Notes: generated from the sequence alone by a model not told the origin. A stretch of 64,000 nt of DNA from an uncultured Pseudomonadota bacterium (GCA_913055625.1 CAJXJW010000008.1:62001-126000); one strand, 5' to 3'; shown: positions 31,188 to 40,821, counted from the stretch's first letter. Numbers and translations: made by a program.

Positions 31188-31811
31188 TCAGTTGCGGCGC
31201 GCGTCGATCATGCGCAGGAACTCGGCGCGCGTGCGTGCGTCTTTCCGGAACGTGCCCAGCATCTGGCTCGTGACCATCGTCACGTCGGTCTTGTGCACGC
31301 CGCGGGTCGTCATGCATTGGTGCGCCGCCTCGATCACCACACCGACGCCCTTGGGGCTCAACACCTCGCAGATGCAGTTTGCAATCTGCGCGGTCATCTT
31401 CTCCTGCACCTGGAAGCGCCGGGCGAACGCCTCGACGACGCGCGCGAGCTTGCTGATGCCGACGACCTTGTTGTTTGGCAGGTAGCCCACGTGTGCCCGG
31501 CCGATGATCGGGGCCATGTGATGCTCGCAATGCGATTCGAACTCGATGTCGCGGAGCACGATCATCTCGTCGTAGCCCTCGACTTCCTCGAACGTACGCG
31601 CCAGGAAGCCAACCGGGTCTGCGCTGTAGCCGCTGAACCAGTCTTCGTACGCGCGTGCGACGCGCTTCGGCGTGTCGATCAGGCCTTCACGGTGAATGTC
31701 CTCGCCGGCCCACAGCAACAGCGTGCGGACGGCGTCCTCGGCCTGTTGCCGCGTCGGCCGGCGCAGGCTCGCCGGCGCCTTTTTTTTCTTTCGCGCTTTC
31801 TTCTGGCTCAC
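31188..31811 (-). CDS. folE: GTP cyclohydrolase I
   Basis: FolE converts GTP to 7,8-dihydroneopterin triphosphate, first step of folate synthesis. The 207-residue protein has a lysine-rich N-terminal tail, then [17 protein letters not shown], the zinc/active-site motif [40 protein letters not shown] and [20 protein letters not shown]. All conserved zinc ligands are present. GTG at 31811 is the likely start. Confidence 0.95.
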   Translation of the reverse strand: MSQKKARKKKKAPASLRRPTRQQAEDAVRTLLLWAGEDIHREGLIDTPKRVARAYEDWFSGYSADPVGFLARTFEEVEGYDEMIVLRDIEFESHCEHHMAPIIGRAHVGYLPNNKVVGISKLARVVEAFARRFQVQEKMTAQIANCICEVLSPKGVGVVIEAAHQCMTTRGVHKTDVTMVTSQMLGTFRKDARTRAEFLRMIDARRN

Positions 31812-31912
31812 TTGGGTACTGCTCCCCCCGGTTTCGGGTCACAACGATACTACATGCGCGCGCTCGGGCGCGGCCAGTCCTGCCGCGGCCCGGCGAAGTC
31901 AGCGGGACGACG

Positions 31913-32572
31913 TCAGGCGCTGCGGCGATCCGTCACGAGGCCGACCGGGCAACTCACGCCGGTGCCGCCGAGGCCGCAGTAGCCATCCGGGTTTTTCGCG
32001 AGGTATTGCTGGTGATAGTCCTCGGCGTAGTAGAACGCATCGAGCGGCGCAATCTCGGTGGTAATCCCGCCGTAGCCGGCAGCCGCCAGCTCCGCCGCGT
32101 ATGCATCGCGCGACCGAGTGGCGATCGCGGCCTGCGTACCGTTCGTCGTGTAGATGGCCGATCGATACTGCGTGCCGACATCGTTGCCCTGGCGCATGCC
32201 CTGGGTCGGGTCGTGCGATTCCCAGAAGACGGCCAGCAACGTCGCGTAGTCGATCACAGCCGGGTCGAAAACGACGAGCACCACTTCCGTGTGCCCGGTC
32301 AGCCCGGAGCACACGTCGCGGTAGGTGGGATTCGGCGTAATGCCGCCGGCGTAGCCTGCCGCGGTCGTGTACACGCCATCCGTCTGCCAGAAACGGCGCT
32401 CGGCGCCCCAGAAACAGCCGAGGCCGAACACGGCCTGCTCGAGGCCGTCCGGGAACGGCGGCGACAACGGGTTGCCATTGACGAAGTGGCGCTCGGGCAC
32501 GGGCATCGGCCCGTCGCTGCCGGGCAGTGCCTCGGCCGGGGTCGGGAGGTGCTGGCGTTTTTCGCGGGTCAT
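31913..32572 (-). CDS. msrA: Peptide methionine-S-sulfoxide reductase MsrA
   Basis: MsrA reduces methionine-S-sulfoxide in proteins. The 219-residue protein has the catalytic motif [10 protein letters not shown], the conserved [13 protein letters not shown] and [21 protein letters not shown] segments, and a C-terminal resolving-cysteine region [15 protein letters not shown] at 32572 gives an N-terminal extension of about 40 residues like E. coli MsrA. It is a cytoplasmic enzyme, in contrast to periplasmic MsrPQ near 11-12.6 kb. Confidence 0.94.
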   Translation of the reverse strand: MTREKRQHLPTPAEALPGSDGPMPVPERHFVNGNPLSPPFPDGLEQAVFGLGCFWGAERRFWQTDGVYTTAAGYAGGITPNPTYRDVCSGLTGHTEVVLVVFDPAVIDYATLLAVFWESHDPTQGMRQGNDVGTQYRSAIYTTNGTQAAIATRSRDAYAAELAAAGYGGITTEIAPLDAFYYAEDYHQQYLAKNPDGYCGLGGTGVSCPVGLVTDRRSA

Positions 32573-32588
32573 GTTTGCTGGGTCCTGG

Positions 32589-33419
32589 TCAAAGCGCCTG
32601 GTAGCGTGCACCGCGGCGCGGTGTGTTGACGATGCCGTCCGCGCTTTCGAAGCGGACAGGTATCGATTGCGTGTTGCCGCCGCTGGTTGCGCGGTACACG
32701 GCGAAGTGCAGGTGCGGCATGGCGGTGTGGCCGGTGTTGCCCGACAGCCCGATGAGCTGGCCGCGCGTAACGCGCTCGCCGACCGTGACGAGCGCGCCGT
32801 CCTTCTGCAGATGATAGTACTCGCCCGTCGTCGAGTCATCGTGCAGCACGACGATGAAGTTTGCGTAGTCGCCGCAGCCGCTCTCCCAGCAGCCGCGGTC
32901 GTGGGTGTCGACGACGCGCACCACCACGCCATCGCGCGCGGCATGTACCGGCGTGCCTTCGGGCATGTCGAAGTCGACCGCGAACTCCTCGCGGCCGCGG
33001 TGACTGAAGCGCGAGCCGTAGCCCTGCAGGATGCGGTACGTGCGGCCCTTGCGGTAGGGCAGCGCGTAGACGTAATCGTCGTCGTGATTGGCATCCTTGT
33101 CGCCGACGGTCCAGTCGACGTCGAAGGAATAATAGTTCTCTGCGAACTCGGGGCGGGGCTTCAGTACCACGGCGGTGCGCTGCTCACCGGGGCCGAGTGT
33201 CGCGGTGAGCCGGCGGTCCCCGTCGACGTCGTACGAGCGTGTCCGGACCCTCAGCGTGAACGTCAGCGGATAGTCCTGGAGATTGCGGGCCAGCAACTCG
33301 ATCGTGTCACCGTGCCGAACCTCGTCGATGCAGATCCAGTCGTCCTCGCAGTGGACGGACGCCGACGCCCCGCACGGGAGCAGCGCAAAGAGGAGCAGGA
33401 CAATGGCGAACGGCCGCAC
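32589..33419 (-). CDS. Exported M23-family metallopeptidase
   Basis: The 276-residue protein has a signal peptide (about 1-20), an N-terminal beta domain (to about 125) with a Cys pair, and an M23 domain with [25 protein letters not shown] (first zinc ligands) and [17 protein letters not shown] (HxH). M23 enzymes cut peptidoglycan cross-bridges. GTG at 33419. It lies 17 bp before the downstream end of the TPR/TonB gene and 16 bp upstream of msrA, all on one strand. Confidence 0.9.
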   Translation of the reverse strand: MRPFAIVLLLFALLPCGASASVHCEDDWICIDEVRHGDTIELLARNLQDYPLTFTLRVRTRSYDVDGDRRLTATLGPGEQRTAVVLKPRPEFAENYYSFDVDWTVGDKDANHDDDYVYALPYRKGRTYRILQGYGSRFSHRGREEFAVDFDMPEGTPVHAARDGVVVRVVDTHDRGCWESGCGDYANFIVVLHDDSTTGEYYHLQKDGALVTVGERVTRGQLIGLSGNTGHTAMPHLHFAVYRATSGGNTQSIPVRFESADGIVNTPRRGARYQAL

Positions 33420-33436
33420 GTGGATTGTGCGGCGCG

Positions 33437-35167
33437 TCAGGCGCCGTCGCCGTCCGCGGTGGCGGCCGCAATACGCTCGTCGAGTTCGCTCTGATCGTAG
33501 AAGAAACGGTGCGTCAGGACCTCGTTCGTGGAATCCGCGGCTTCGCCGTCGACGAAGCGCGGGCGGTAGATGCGCTTGCGCATTTCGCGCACGACCTGCG
33601 ATTCCATGTCCTCGAACTGCGGCGGCGACAGGTCGACGATGCGCAGGCCCGACAGGCGGCCGCGCGAGCTGACGTCATACGCAACGATCACGTTGCCCTC
33701 GCGAATGTCCGGGTCGCCCTGCCGCCGGGCGCTGCGGGTCGCGTCGCCGACGTACTGCGGTATCGGCTCCTCGTTCAGGACATGCAACCTGCCGAGTTCT
33801 TCGTCCCGGTACGCGATTCGCTCCGGGTCGTCCGAGAGCAGGTCCCATACGTCGCGATAGGCGCGCCGCGCCCGACCCTGGTCCGACCGGAAATTGTAAT
33901 AGTCGGCCAGTGACAGCATCGCGTCCGCGAGGATCTGCCAGTTGGAATCCGGGCTTTCTTCGGCAATCCGGACCGCACGCTTGAAATAGATCTCGCCGGT
34001 CGCGAGCGACGCGGCCTGGAACGTGCCCGGCTCCGTCATGTCGACGTAGAAGTAGGATTCGGCGAGTTTCGTCAGGGGCTCGATGAGTGCGAGGTCTTCC
34101 TTGCCTTTCGTGTCCTCGATGATCCGCAACACGCGCCGGTAGGTCGCGCGCTCGTCGACCACGTAGCCGGCCCGGTGTTGCCAGGCCGCGCGCCGCATCA
34201 GCGACGGCACCAGCGCCATCGGGTTCCCGTCCATGTGGCGAACGTTGAGCGCGTAGATTCGGTCCTGCGCGTCTTTGGCCGCGTCGAGATCGCCCATCCG
34301 GAGGTTCGTCTCGGCCAGCGCTTCGAGGATCGGCATCTGGTCGAGGTTGTGCGGGCCCTCGTTCACGTGCGTGATGTGCACGGCCTGCCGGTAGGTGCGT
34401 TTCGCAAGGTCCGGGCGGCCGGACTCGAGCTGCGCGGCGCCGAGACCGCGGAGCGGATTGACGAGGCGGGCGCTGAGCTGGTCCTCGTTTTCCTTGTAGA
34501 TCTCGATCGCGCTTTCGAAGTTTTGCCGCGCGGCGTCATAGTTGCGCGAATCGTATTGCACCAGCGCCAGGTTCGTCAGCGACTTCGCGGTCTGGTTGGA
34601 GCGCGGTCCCGTGCTCGTGATCGAAAGCTCGACCGCCCGCTTCGCGGCATTTTCCGCTTCGTCGTACATGCCGGCTTCGCGCAACTCCTGGAAACGGCGG
34701 AATGCCGCCGACAGCCGTTCGCGATCGGACAGGTCCGGGTTCTCGTATTCTTCCATCGGCGGCCCGGCGACGGCCGGGTCGACGGCGGGCGCGTCTTCCG
34801 CGCCGGGTTCCATGGCGGCGGTGTCGTCGCTCGGGACGTTTTCGTCCGCGCCCTCCGCGGCGATGTCCGCTTGGGCCGCCGTCGCGGGCTCGTCATCGCC
34901 GGCGACGGATTCGTCGGCGTCCGTTTCGGCATCGTCCGTTCCGGTATCGGCCGTTCCGGTATCGGCCGTTTCGGTATCGGCCGTTCCGGTATCGGCCGTT
35001 CCGGTATCGGCCGTTTCGGTATCGGCCGTTCCGGTATCGACCGTTTTGGTCGCCGGAACGTCGTCGACGGGCGGCGTCGCCTCGTCCTGGGCTACCGCCG
35101 TGCCCGCCGCGGCAACGGCCGCCAGTGCCGCGATGCGGGCAAGAAAAGCTATGCGCTTGAAAATCAT
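33437..35167 (-). CDS. Exported TPR protein with TonB-like C-terminal domain and Thr/Asp repeat
   Basis: The 576-residue protein has a signal peptide (residues 1-26), an acidic Thr-Ala-Asp repeat of five-residue units (about residues 42-82), an Asp/Glu/Ala-rich linker to about 150, TPR-like helical repeats (about 155-460) and a TonB-type C-terminal domain (EGNVIVAYDVSSRGRLSGLRIVDLSP and ESQVVREMRKRIYRPRFVDG). It probably acts in the periplasm as a scaffold. ATG at 35167. The gene upstream on the same strand is the SOS-linked radical SAM gene, 165 bp away. Confidence 0.85.
   Translation of the reverse strand: MIFKRIAFLARIAALAAVAAAGTAVAQDEATPPVDDVPATKTVDTGTADTETADTGTADTGTADTETADTGTADTGTDDAETDADESVAGDDEPATAAQADIAAEGADENVPSDDTAAMEPGAEDAPAVDPAVAGPPMEEYENPDLSDRERLSAAFRRFQELREAGMYDEAENAAKRAVELSITSTGPRSNQTAKSLTNLALVQYDSRNYDAARQNFESAIEIYKENEDQLSARLVNPLRGLGAAQLESGRPDLAKRTYRQAVHITHVNEGPHNLDQMPILEALAETNLRMGDLDAAKDAQDRIYALNVRHMDGNPMALVPSLMRRAAWQHRAGYVVDERATYRRVLRIIEDTKGKEDLALIEPLTKLAESYFYVDMTEPGTFQAASLATGEIYFKRAVRIAEESPDSNWQILADAMLSLADYYNFRSDQGRARRAYRDVWDLLSDDPERIAYRDEELGRLHVLNEEPIPQYVGDATRSARRQGDPDIREGNVIVAYDVSSRGRLSGLRIVDLSPPQFEDMESQVVREMRKRIYRPRFVDGEAADSTNEVLTHRFFYDQSELDERIAAATADGDGA
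34921..35040 (-). repeat. 15-bp tandem repeat (8 units) inside the TPR/TonB gene
   Basis: Eight adjoining 15-bp units of type CCGTTCCGGTATCGG or CCGTTTCGGTATCGG encode alternating DTGTA and DTETA. The T/C variant recurs every third unit, giving a 45-bp higher-order period. A ninth, degenerate unit follows at 35041. Confidence 0.95.
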
Positions 35168-35332
35168 CGAGTTGCCGTCGGCGTATCTCTGGGGATCACT
35201 GGATCTGGGACCGCTCCGACGGCGCCAAGTTCGTCCTCGGCGTCGCATCGGCCGGCCCCGTTGTCACTATACCGGCTGCACTGGCTACCGTGTAGAGAGT
35301 GACCGTGTCCGGCCGCGTTATGTTACCGGCGG

Positions 35333-36397
35333 TCAGAAACCGAGGCCGAGTTGCTGCGCTCCCGGCGCCTGGAAGCGGCTGCAGTCCAGCGTCTCCGTCC
35401 AGCGCCCCTTGCCGAGGCCATGTCGCGAGCAGGCGGCGGCGAAGCGCTTGCCCAGCATGTCCGCGTACGGGCCGCGGCCGCGTTGCCGGACGCCGAAGCG
35501 GCCATCGTAGGCCTTGCCGCCGCTCGCCTGGCGCACCAGGCTCATGACGTGCGTCGCCCGTTCCGGGAAATGTGTCGCCAGCCACTCCTCGAACAGCGCC
35601 TGCACCTCGTGCGGCAGCCGCAGAAATATGTAGTGCGCGTCACGTGCTCCGGCCTCGGCGACGGCGAATACGATGGCCTCGATTTCGCCGTCGTTGATCG
35701 CGGGAATCAGCGGCGCGACGAGCACGCTCGTCGGGACGCCGGCGCCGCTGAGCCGGCGGATCGCGTCGAGCCTCGCATCCGCGGACGGCACGCGCGGTTC
35801 CATGATGCGTTTCAGCGCCGGGTCGAGCGTAGGCACGCTGACGGCGACCGAACACAGGCGGTCGGCGGCGAGGTCCGTGAGCAGGTCGAGGTCGCGAAGG
35901 ACGAGGTGGCTCTTCGTGATCAGGTTTACGGGGTGCCGGTGCCGGGCGAACAGTTCCAGGAGGCTGCGCGTGATACCCAGCGACTTTTCCGCCGGCTGGT
36001 ACGGGTCCGTGTTCGCGCCGATCGTGATCGGCTCGCAACGGTATCCAGGCTTCGACCAGGCGTCGGCGAGGCGCTCCGAGGCATTCGGCTTGTAGAAGAT
36101 GCGGGTTTCGAAGTCGAGGCCGGGCGACAGGTCGAGGTAGCTGTGGCTCGGCCGTGCATAGCAGTAGATGCAGCCGTGCTCGCAGCCCTGGTACGGGTTG
36201 ATGGAGCGGTCGAACGGGATGTCGGGAGACGCGTTCGTCGCGATGATGCGCCCGGCGCGCATGCCGCGGAGCACGGTCTCCGGCCGCGCGCCGGCGCGCT
36301 CCGCGGCGACGTCCGGCTCCCACTCGACCGGCCGCGTCGTGAAGCGGCCGTCGCGGTCCGATACGGCGCCGCGGCCCTTGTGTGCGTGCGTGGCCAT
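35333..36397 (-). CDS. PA0069-type radical SAM protein (spore photoproduct lyase-like)
   Basis: The 354-residue protein has the radical SAM iron-sulfur motif QGCEHGCIYCYARP (C72, C76, C79) and family segments ASPDIPFDRSINPYQGC, ITIGANTDPYQPAEKSLGITR and NLITKSHLVLRDLDLL. Homologues include Pseudomonas PA0069 and mycobacterial Rv2578c, both DNA-damage induced; the product is suspected to act on DNA photolesions but is not proven. ATG at 36397 has GGGAG upstream. A LexA box starts 13 bp upstream of the start codon. Confidence 0.93.
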   Translation of the reverse strand: MATHAHKGRGAVSDRDGRFTTRPVEWEPDVAAERAGARPETVLRGMRAGRIIATNASPDIPFDRSINPYQGCEHGCIYCYARPSHSYLDLSPGLDFETRIFYKPNASERLADAWSKPGYRCEPITIGANTDPYQPAEKSLGITRSLLELFARHRHPVNLITKSHLVLRDLDLLTDLAADRLCSVAVSVPTLDPALKRIMEPRVPSADARLDAIRRLSGAGVPTSVLVAPLIPAINDGEIEAIVFAVAEAGARDAHYIFLRLPHEVQALFEEWLATHFPERATHVMSLVRQASGGKAYDGRFGVRQRGRGPYADMLGKRFAAACSRHGLGKGRWTETLDCSRFQAPGAQQLGLGF

Positions 36398-36409
36398 GGG
36401 GACTCCCGA

Positions 36410-36429
36410 TACTGTATGCATGTACAGTA
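36410..36429 (-). promoter_or_regulatory. LexA (SOS) box of the radical SAM gene
   Basis: TACTGTATGCATGTACAGTA matches the gammaproteobacterial LexA consensus TACTGTatatatatACAGTA in both half-sites. It sits 13 bp before the start codon, where bound LexA would block transcription. Confidence 0.88.
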
Positions 36430-36467
36430 CGCCGGCGGCACGACCCGGTCAACGGGAACGGCAGGCG

Positions 36468-36815
36468 TCAGTTCAGGACGCGGTAGCCGCGGAGGGCGAG
36501 GCAGCGCTTGAAAATCTGCTGGCGCTCGCGGTCCGCGTCCAGCCCCGAGGCGGTGCCGCCCCAGAGCGCGCCGTTCGCCGCACCGCGTTCCACGTCGCCC
36601 CAGATTGCGCCGGAAATCGCGCCGACCGCGGCACCCGCCGCGGAGCCCTTCGCGATGCCCATCTCGATGGCGACTTCCTCGGTGTAGGCCTCGCATTCAA
36701 CCCAGTCCTGGGAGAGGGCCTCCTCGTCGACGCCTTTCTTGTCGATGATCGGGTCCGGGTGCGCGGCGCAGCCGCATGCGAGGACGGCACAGATGATGAA
36801 GCCGGGGAGTTTCAC
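36468..36815 (-). CDS. Glycine-zipper lipoprotein
   Basis: The 115-residue product has a lipoprotein signal (MKLPGFIICAVLACGCAAHP) and a glycine-zipper stretch GIAKGSAAGAAVGAISGAIWGDVERGAANGALWGG typical of small envelope proteins that insert into membranes (Rick_17kDa/OmpA-like glycine zipper type). GTG at 36815 is preferred because GAGGTG lies 6 bp upstream; GTG at 36824 is possible. Role unknown. Confidence 0.75.
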   Translation of the reverse strand: MKLPGFIICAVLACGCAAHPDPIIDKKGVDEEALSQDWVECEAYTEEVAIEMGIAKGSAAGAAVGAISGAIWGDVERGAANGALWGGTASGLDADRERQQIFKRCLALRGYRVLN

Positions 36816-36903
36816 AACGGGCACCTCGACGTCGCTGGAAGAGCGGGGTCCATGCCAGTATAACGGTAGCCGATCTCATTCGTTGACAGGCTGACAACAA
36901 GAA

Positions 36904-37821
36904 ATGGCTGCTTCTTCCTCGCACGCCTCGACGGCGCGCGCGATCCTCTACGCGTTCCTCGCCAACTTCGGCATCGCCATCGCCAAGACCTGGGCGGCGC
37001 TGCACACGGGATCGGGCAGCATGCTCGCCGAGGCCATCCATTCGTACGCGGACACGGGCAACCAGGTACTCCTGTACCTGGGGCTGCGCCAGTCGCGCCG
37101 CGAGCCCGACGCGGAACACCCGATGGGATACGGCAAGCTCAGCTACTTCTGGAGCTTTATTGTCGCGCTGCTGCTGTTCAGCCTCGGCGGACTGTTTTCC
37201 ATCTACGAAGGCATGCACAAGCTGTCGCACCCGGAAGAACTGTCCAACCTCTGGGTGGCGATCCTCGTGTTGTCGCTCGCGATCCTGCTCGAGGGTGGGT
37301 CGCTCATCGGGTGCATCCGTGAGATCAACAAGGTGCGCGGGGAGCGCCCGTTCACCGAATGGCTGCGGCACACGCGCAATTCCGAGCTGGTGGTCGTGCT
37401 CGGCGAGGACATCGGCGCACAGCTCGGTCTCTTTCTCGCGCTCGGCTTCCTCGTCCTGGCGTCAGTGACCGGCAACCCGGTCTACGATGCGATGGGCTCG
37501 ATCTGCATCGGCGTCATCCTGATCGTCATCTCCGTGTTCATCGCGTGGCGCATCAAGTCACTGTTGGTCGGCCGTTCCGCCGACCCTGAAATCCAGGCGG
37601 CGATCGACGAGATCATCCGCGACCAGGAAAGGATCGCAAGAGTCTTCAATACCATTACGATACAGTACGGGCCGGACACGATGCTCGCCGCCAAGATCCA
37701 GCTGGACCCGGCCATCGACATGTCCGCAGCCATCGACAGCATCAACCACCTCGAGCGCGAGCTGAAGGCCCGCATCCCGAACCTGCGCTGGTGTTTCGTG
37801 GAGCCGGACAACGCCGACTGA
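36904..37821 (+). CDS. Cation diffusion facilitator (CDF) family transporter
   Basis: The 305-residue protein has six membrane helices, the metal-binding motif AEAIHSYADTGNQ in helix 2 (HxxxD) and a matching GEDIGAQLGL motif in helix 5, plus a cytoplasmic C-terminal domain from about 215. CDF proteins export Zn, Mn, Co or Fe in exchange for protons. Substrate is uncertain. ATG at 36904. Length is at the usual value. Confidence 0.9.
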   Translation: MAASSSHASTARAILYAFLANFGIAIAKTWAALHTGSGSMLAEAIHSYADTGNQVLLYLGLRQSRREPDAEHPMGYGKLSYFWSFIVALLLFSLGGLFSIYEGMHKLSHPEELSNLWVAILVLSLAILLEGGSLIGCIREINKVRGERPFTEWLRHTRNSELVVVLGEDIGAQLGLFLALGFLVLASVTGNPVYDAMGSICIGVILIVISVFIAWRIKSLLVGRSADPEIQAAIDEIIRDQERIARVFNTITIQYGPDTMLAAKIQLDPAIDMSAAIDSINHLERELKARIPNLRWCFVEPDNAD

Positions 37822-37822
37822 C

Positions 37823-37842
37823 GGGGGCGCCGAAGCGCCCCC
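37823..37842. terminator. Hairpin between convergent CDF and MscS genes
   Basis: GGGGGCGC-CGAA-GCGCCCCC forms a perfect 8-bp stem just after the CDF stop codon. No T-tract follows on either strand, so it may pause or protect transcript ends rather than terminate alone. Confidence 0.45.
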
Positions 37843-37853
37843 GGGGCAAGCCC

Positions 37854-38711
37854 TCAGTCGGACGCCTTGTACAGGTGCACGTCCCGCTGCGGGAACGGGA
37901 ACGAGATGCCGTCCTCGTCGAAGCGCTTCTTGATGGCCTCCGTCAGACCGAAATGGACGGCCCAGTAGTCGGCGGTATTTACCCAGGGCCGACAAATAAA
38001 GTTGACGCTGTTGTCCGCAAGCTCCGACACGGCGATCGTGCACGCCGGCTCGTCGAGAATGCGATCGTCGGCGGCGATGAGTTCCTCGAGCGTCCGGCGG
38101 ACCTTGTCAAGGTCATCGCTGTAGCTCACGCCGACCACGAGGTCCACGCGGCGCGTGTCGTTGGCGGAGTAGTTCGTGATGATGCTGCCCATGACCTGGC
38201 CGTTGGGTACGATGACCTGCTTGTTGTCCGGCGTCTTCAGGATCGTCGTCAGGATCTGGACCTGCTCGACGGTACCGGCGATTCCGGCGGCCTCGATGTA
38301 GTCGCCGATCTTGTACGGCCGGAACATCACGATGAGCACGCCCGCCGCAAAGTTGGACAACGAGCCCTGCAGCGCCAGGCCGACCGCAAGGCCGGCAGCG
38401 CCGAAAATGGCAATGAACGAGGTCGTTTGTACGCCGAGTTGGCCGATCGCCATGATGACGACGATGACGAGCAACGCGATGCGCACGAGGTTGCAGATGA
38501 AGGTTTCCAGCGTGACGTCCACTTCGCTGCGTCGCATGGCGCGGCGCATGCCCGCGATGATGAAGCGGATGACTAGGCGACCGACGATGAAGATCGCGAG
38601 CGCGGCGACGACGTTCAGGGCGAATTCCAGGCCGTGAGCCTGAACCCACTCGATCGTCTGGTTGACGTCAAATCCTTCCATCGCCGTCAGTGGCGTGTTT
38701 TCTGCAGACAT
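37854..38711 (-). CDS. mscS: Small-conductance mechanosensitive channel MscS
   Basis: MscS opens under membrane tension to release solutes. The 285-residue protein has three membrane helices at residues about 28-130, the pore-lining TM3 (FGAAGLAVGLALQGSLSNFAAGVLIVMFRPYKIGD) and the cytosolic cage (ILKTPDNKQVIVPNGQVMGSIITNYSANDTRRVDLVVGVSY). ATG at 38711 has AAAGGAAC upstream. It is 25 bp downstream of the propeller gene on the same strand. Confidence 0.95.
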   Translation of the reverse strand: MSAENTPLTAMEGFDVNQTIEWVQAHGLEFALNVVAALAIFIVGRLVIRFIIAGMRRAMRRSEVDVTLETFICNLVRIALLVIVVIMAIGQLGVQTTSFIAIFGAAGLAVGLALQGSLSNFAAGVLIVMFRPYKIGDYIEAAGIAGTVEQVQILTTILKTPDNKQVIVPNGQVMGSIITNYSANDTRRVDLVVGVSYSDDLDKVRRTLEELIAADDRILDEPACTIAVSELADNSVNFICRPWVNTADYWAVHFGLTEAIKKRFDEDGISFPFPQRDVHLYKASD

Positions 38712-38736
38712 TGATTGTTCCTTTCTGGTACGGGTT

Positions 38737-39855
38737 CTAGTTGTCGGTGGCTGCGGCGTCGGCTGCCGGGAACCGGAAGACGCGATACGGGCCCTGCGCG
38801 GCAATGTGTTCGCGGGACTGCAGGACAAGTTCCGGCAAGGCGCTGTCCGCCACGTAGATCCGGCCGTCAGGGCCGATTGACAGGGCATCCGGCCAGCGTA
38901 TGCGTGACGAGCGCATCAGCGTTCTTGGTTTTCTGTCGGCACCGACAATATACACGGAGTTGTGCTCGACGTCGGTGACGTACACGTTGCCGCTCCCGTC
39001 GACGCTCATCCCGTCGCTCAGCGGCTTCGGCGAATAGTGCTCGACGCGTGTGGCCAGTTCGCCGTCGGACAGCGCTGCATTGCGAACGTCGGCGACTGCG
39101 ACACGGAAGAGCCCTGACCCGTTGATAGCGCCGAAGTAGACCCATTCCGGCCCGACGGCCAGCCCGTCGACGCCGCCCCTGAGCGTGACGATGCCGCCGA
39201 GGTAGCGAAGCTCCCGGCCGTTCGCCCGGATGACGTAATTCCCGGCTGACACCGATTCGTGCCCCTCGAGTATTCGGCGCGCGTTGCCGCTCTCCACGTC
39301 GTACACGATGAGCGCCGGCGACTTTCGCCAGAAACTCGCGTCCGCGATGATCACCGTCCGGCCGTCCTGCGTGACGCGCAGGTCCTGCAGGTACGAACCG
39401 GCCGGCGCGACGTCGTCCGGCAGCACCTGGTCGCGGATGACGGCGTCGCGTTCGAGATCGAACGCGACAATGCGCGCGTTACGCAGTCCGTGATTGCCGT
39501 GATCGATCGTCCACAATCGATTTTGCGTGTCGATCGTGATGCCCAGGACCGTGTCGAACAGGTCGAGCTGTGACCGGACGTCCGGGAACGGAACGGACGC
39601 GCCGTCGACGAACTCGAGCAACCGGTTGCCGCGGGGGCGCGACTCCGGGTGCACCGTGAAGAAGAGCCGGCCGCCGGGGCTCACCGCGATGTTGCCGACG
39701 GGTTCAGGGTATTCGAGCGCGACTTCGAGCGCGGTCTCCGGGATGACCGGCGGCGTCGAGAGGTCGACATAAGGTTCACCGCCGCCGTAGCGGACCCGCA
39801 CGATGGTCGCCAGGATCGCGGCGGCCGCAAGGACGAACACGATTATTTTTTTCAT
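38737..39855 (-). CDS. Yellow/major royal jelly (L-dopachrome tautomerase-related) family propeller protein
   Basis: The 372-residue protein has a membrane anchor or signal (4-20) and six propeller blades with the family features NIAVSPGGRLFFTVHPE, LGITIDTQNRLWTIDHGN, LQDLRVTQDGRTVIIADAS and DGLAVGPEWVYFGAINGSGLFRV. Bacterial members are exported and of unknown role. ATG at 39855. It lies directly upstream of mscS. Confidence 0.85.
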   Translation of the reverse strand: MKKIIVFVLAAAAILATIVRVRYGGGEPYVDLSTPPVIPETALEVALEYPEPVGNIAVSPGGRLFFTVHPESRPRGNRLLEFVDGASVPFPDVRSQLDLFDTVLGITIDTQNRLWTIDHGNHGLRNARIVAFDLERDAVIRDQVLPDDVAPAGSYLQDLRVTQDGRTVIIADASFWRKSPALIVYDVESGNARRILEGHESVSAGNYVIRANGRELRYLGGIVTLRGGVDGLAVGPEWVYFGAINGSGLFRVAVADVRNAALSDGELATRVEHYSPKPLSDGMSVDGSGNVYVTDVEHNSVYIVGADRKPRTLMRSSRIRWPDALSIGPDGRIYVADSALPELVLQSREHIAAQGPYRVFRFPAADAAATDN

Positions 39856-39921
39856 CGGCGGTAGAAACAGCCTGAGATCCGGAAATCGCGGGCATCTTAC
39901 CGCAAGCGGCGCCGAATGCCC

Positions 39922-40815
39922 TCAGTGCAGTGCCCGCTGCCACGCGATCGCGACGGCCGCGAGTGCCATCGCCCCGCACGCGAGTTGGGCGCGGACGCCG
40001 CGCAGGGCCGCCATCGCGTGCACGAACGCGGCGCCGCCGGCGAAGCCGCAGAGAAAACCGAAAAGATGCGCGCCGATATCGACGTTCGAATCCGGCGCGC
40101 CGCCGCCGAGCCCGGTGAAGGCCAGCAACGCGACCGCGCCGACGATCGGCCCGAGGCGATACGCCCAGCGTTCCTGCGACATCAGGCGCGCGTGCCAGAC
40201 ATAGCCGGCCGTGATGCCGAGCGCGGCGAACACCGCAGTCGACGCGCCGACCGCACGGTGCGTCGACGCAAGCGCGTAGGTATTGATCGCGTTCGCCGCG
40301 GCGGCGCAGGCGAGGATGGCGAGCCATGCCACGCCGGGGCCGAGCAGGCGCCCCGCGAACAGGCCGAACAGGCCGCCGAAGACCAGGTTGCCGACCAGGT
40401 GCGGGGCATTTGCGTGCAGCGTCAGCGCCGTGATCGTGCGCCACCATTCGCCGTCGCGGATCAGGTTGCCGTCGATACGGCCGGCGGCAAACCAGTCGAC
40501 GCCGAAAGCGCCGGCACCGGCGAGCCAGGCTACGGCGAGCAGCACCGCGGCGTAGGCCAGGATGCCGGGTTGCGGTCCGTGCCACTCGATCGGCCGCGGT
40601 GGTGGCGCCGCTGCCGGCGGGTTTTCGTCGGCGTACAGGCGCAGTTCGCGCATGGCATCGATCGACTGCCCGGCGGGCACGATCAGTGCGAAACCGGCGC
40701 GGTCGTGCACAACGCGATGCGGGATTGCGCGGGCCGCGAGGACGAGCGCGTGCTCGTTGCAGGCCGCGGGGCTCAAGCTCTCGAAGACGACCCGCCAGTC
40801 GACGTCCGTGTCCAC
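39922..40815 (-). CDS. Rhomboid-family intramembrane serine protease
   Basis: The 297-residue protein has a soluble N-terminal domain of about 80 residues, then six or seven membrane helices with WWRTITALTLHANAPHLVGNLVFGGLFG (HxxxN), the serine in GASTAVFAALG and the histidine in DIGAHLFGFLCG. The last Gly of the usual GxSG is replaced by Thr, still compatible with activity. GTG at 40815, 6 bp after the cardiolipin synthase stop. Confidence 0.85.
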   Translation of the reverse strand: MDTDVDWRVVFESLSPAACNEHALVLAARAIPHRVVHDRAGFALIVPAGQSIDAMRELRLYADENPPAAAPPPRPIEWHGPQPGILAYAAVLLAVAWLAGAGAFGVDWFAAGRIDGNLIRDGEWWRTITALTLHANAPHLVGNLVFGGLFGLFAGRLLGPGVAWLAILACAAAANAINTYALASTHRAVGASTAVFAALGITAGYVWHARLMSQERWAYRLGPIVGAVALLAFTGLGGGAPDSNVDIGAHLFGFLCGFAGGAAFVHAMAALRGVRAQLACGAMALAAVAIAWQRALH

Positions 40816-40821
40816 GGCGCG

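Noticed and set aside
34921..35040. Tandem repeat as a CRISPR array
   Set aside because: Units of 15 bp adjoin without spacers and stay in frame inside a coding gene.
36881..36886. TTGACA just before the CDF transporter gene as its -35 element
   Set aside because: It is only 18 bp from the start codon, leaving no room for a -10 element and leader.
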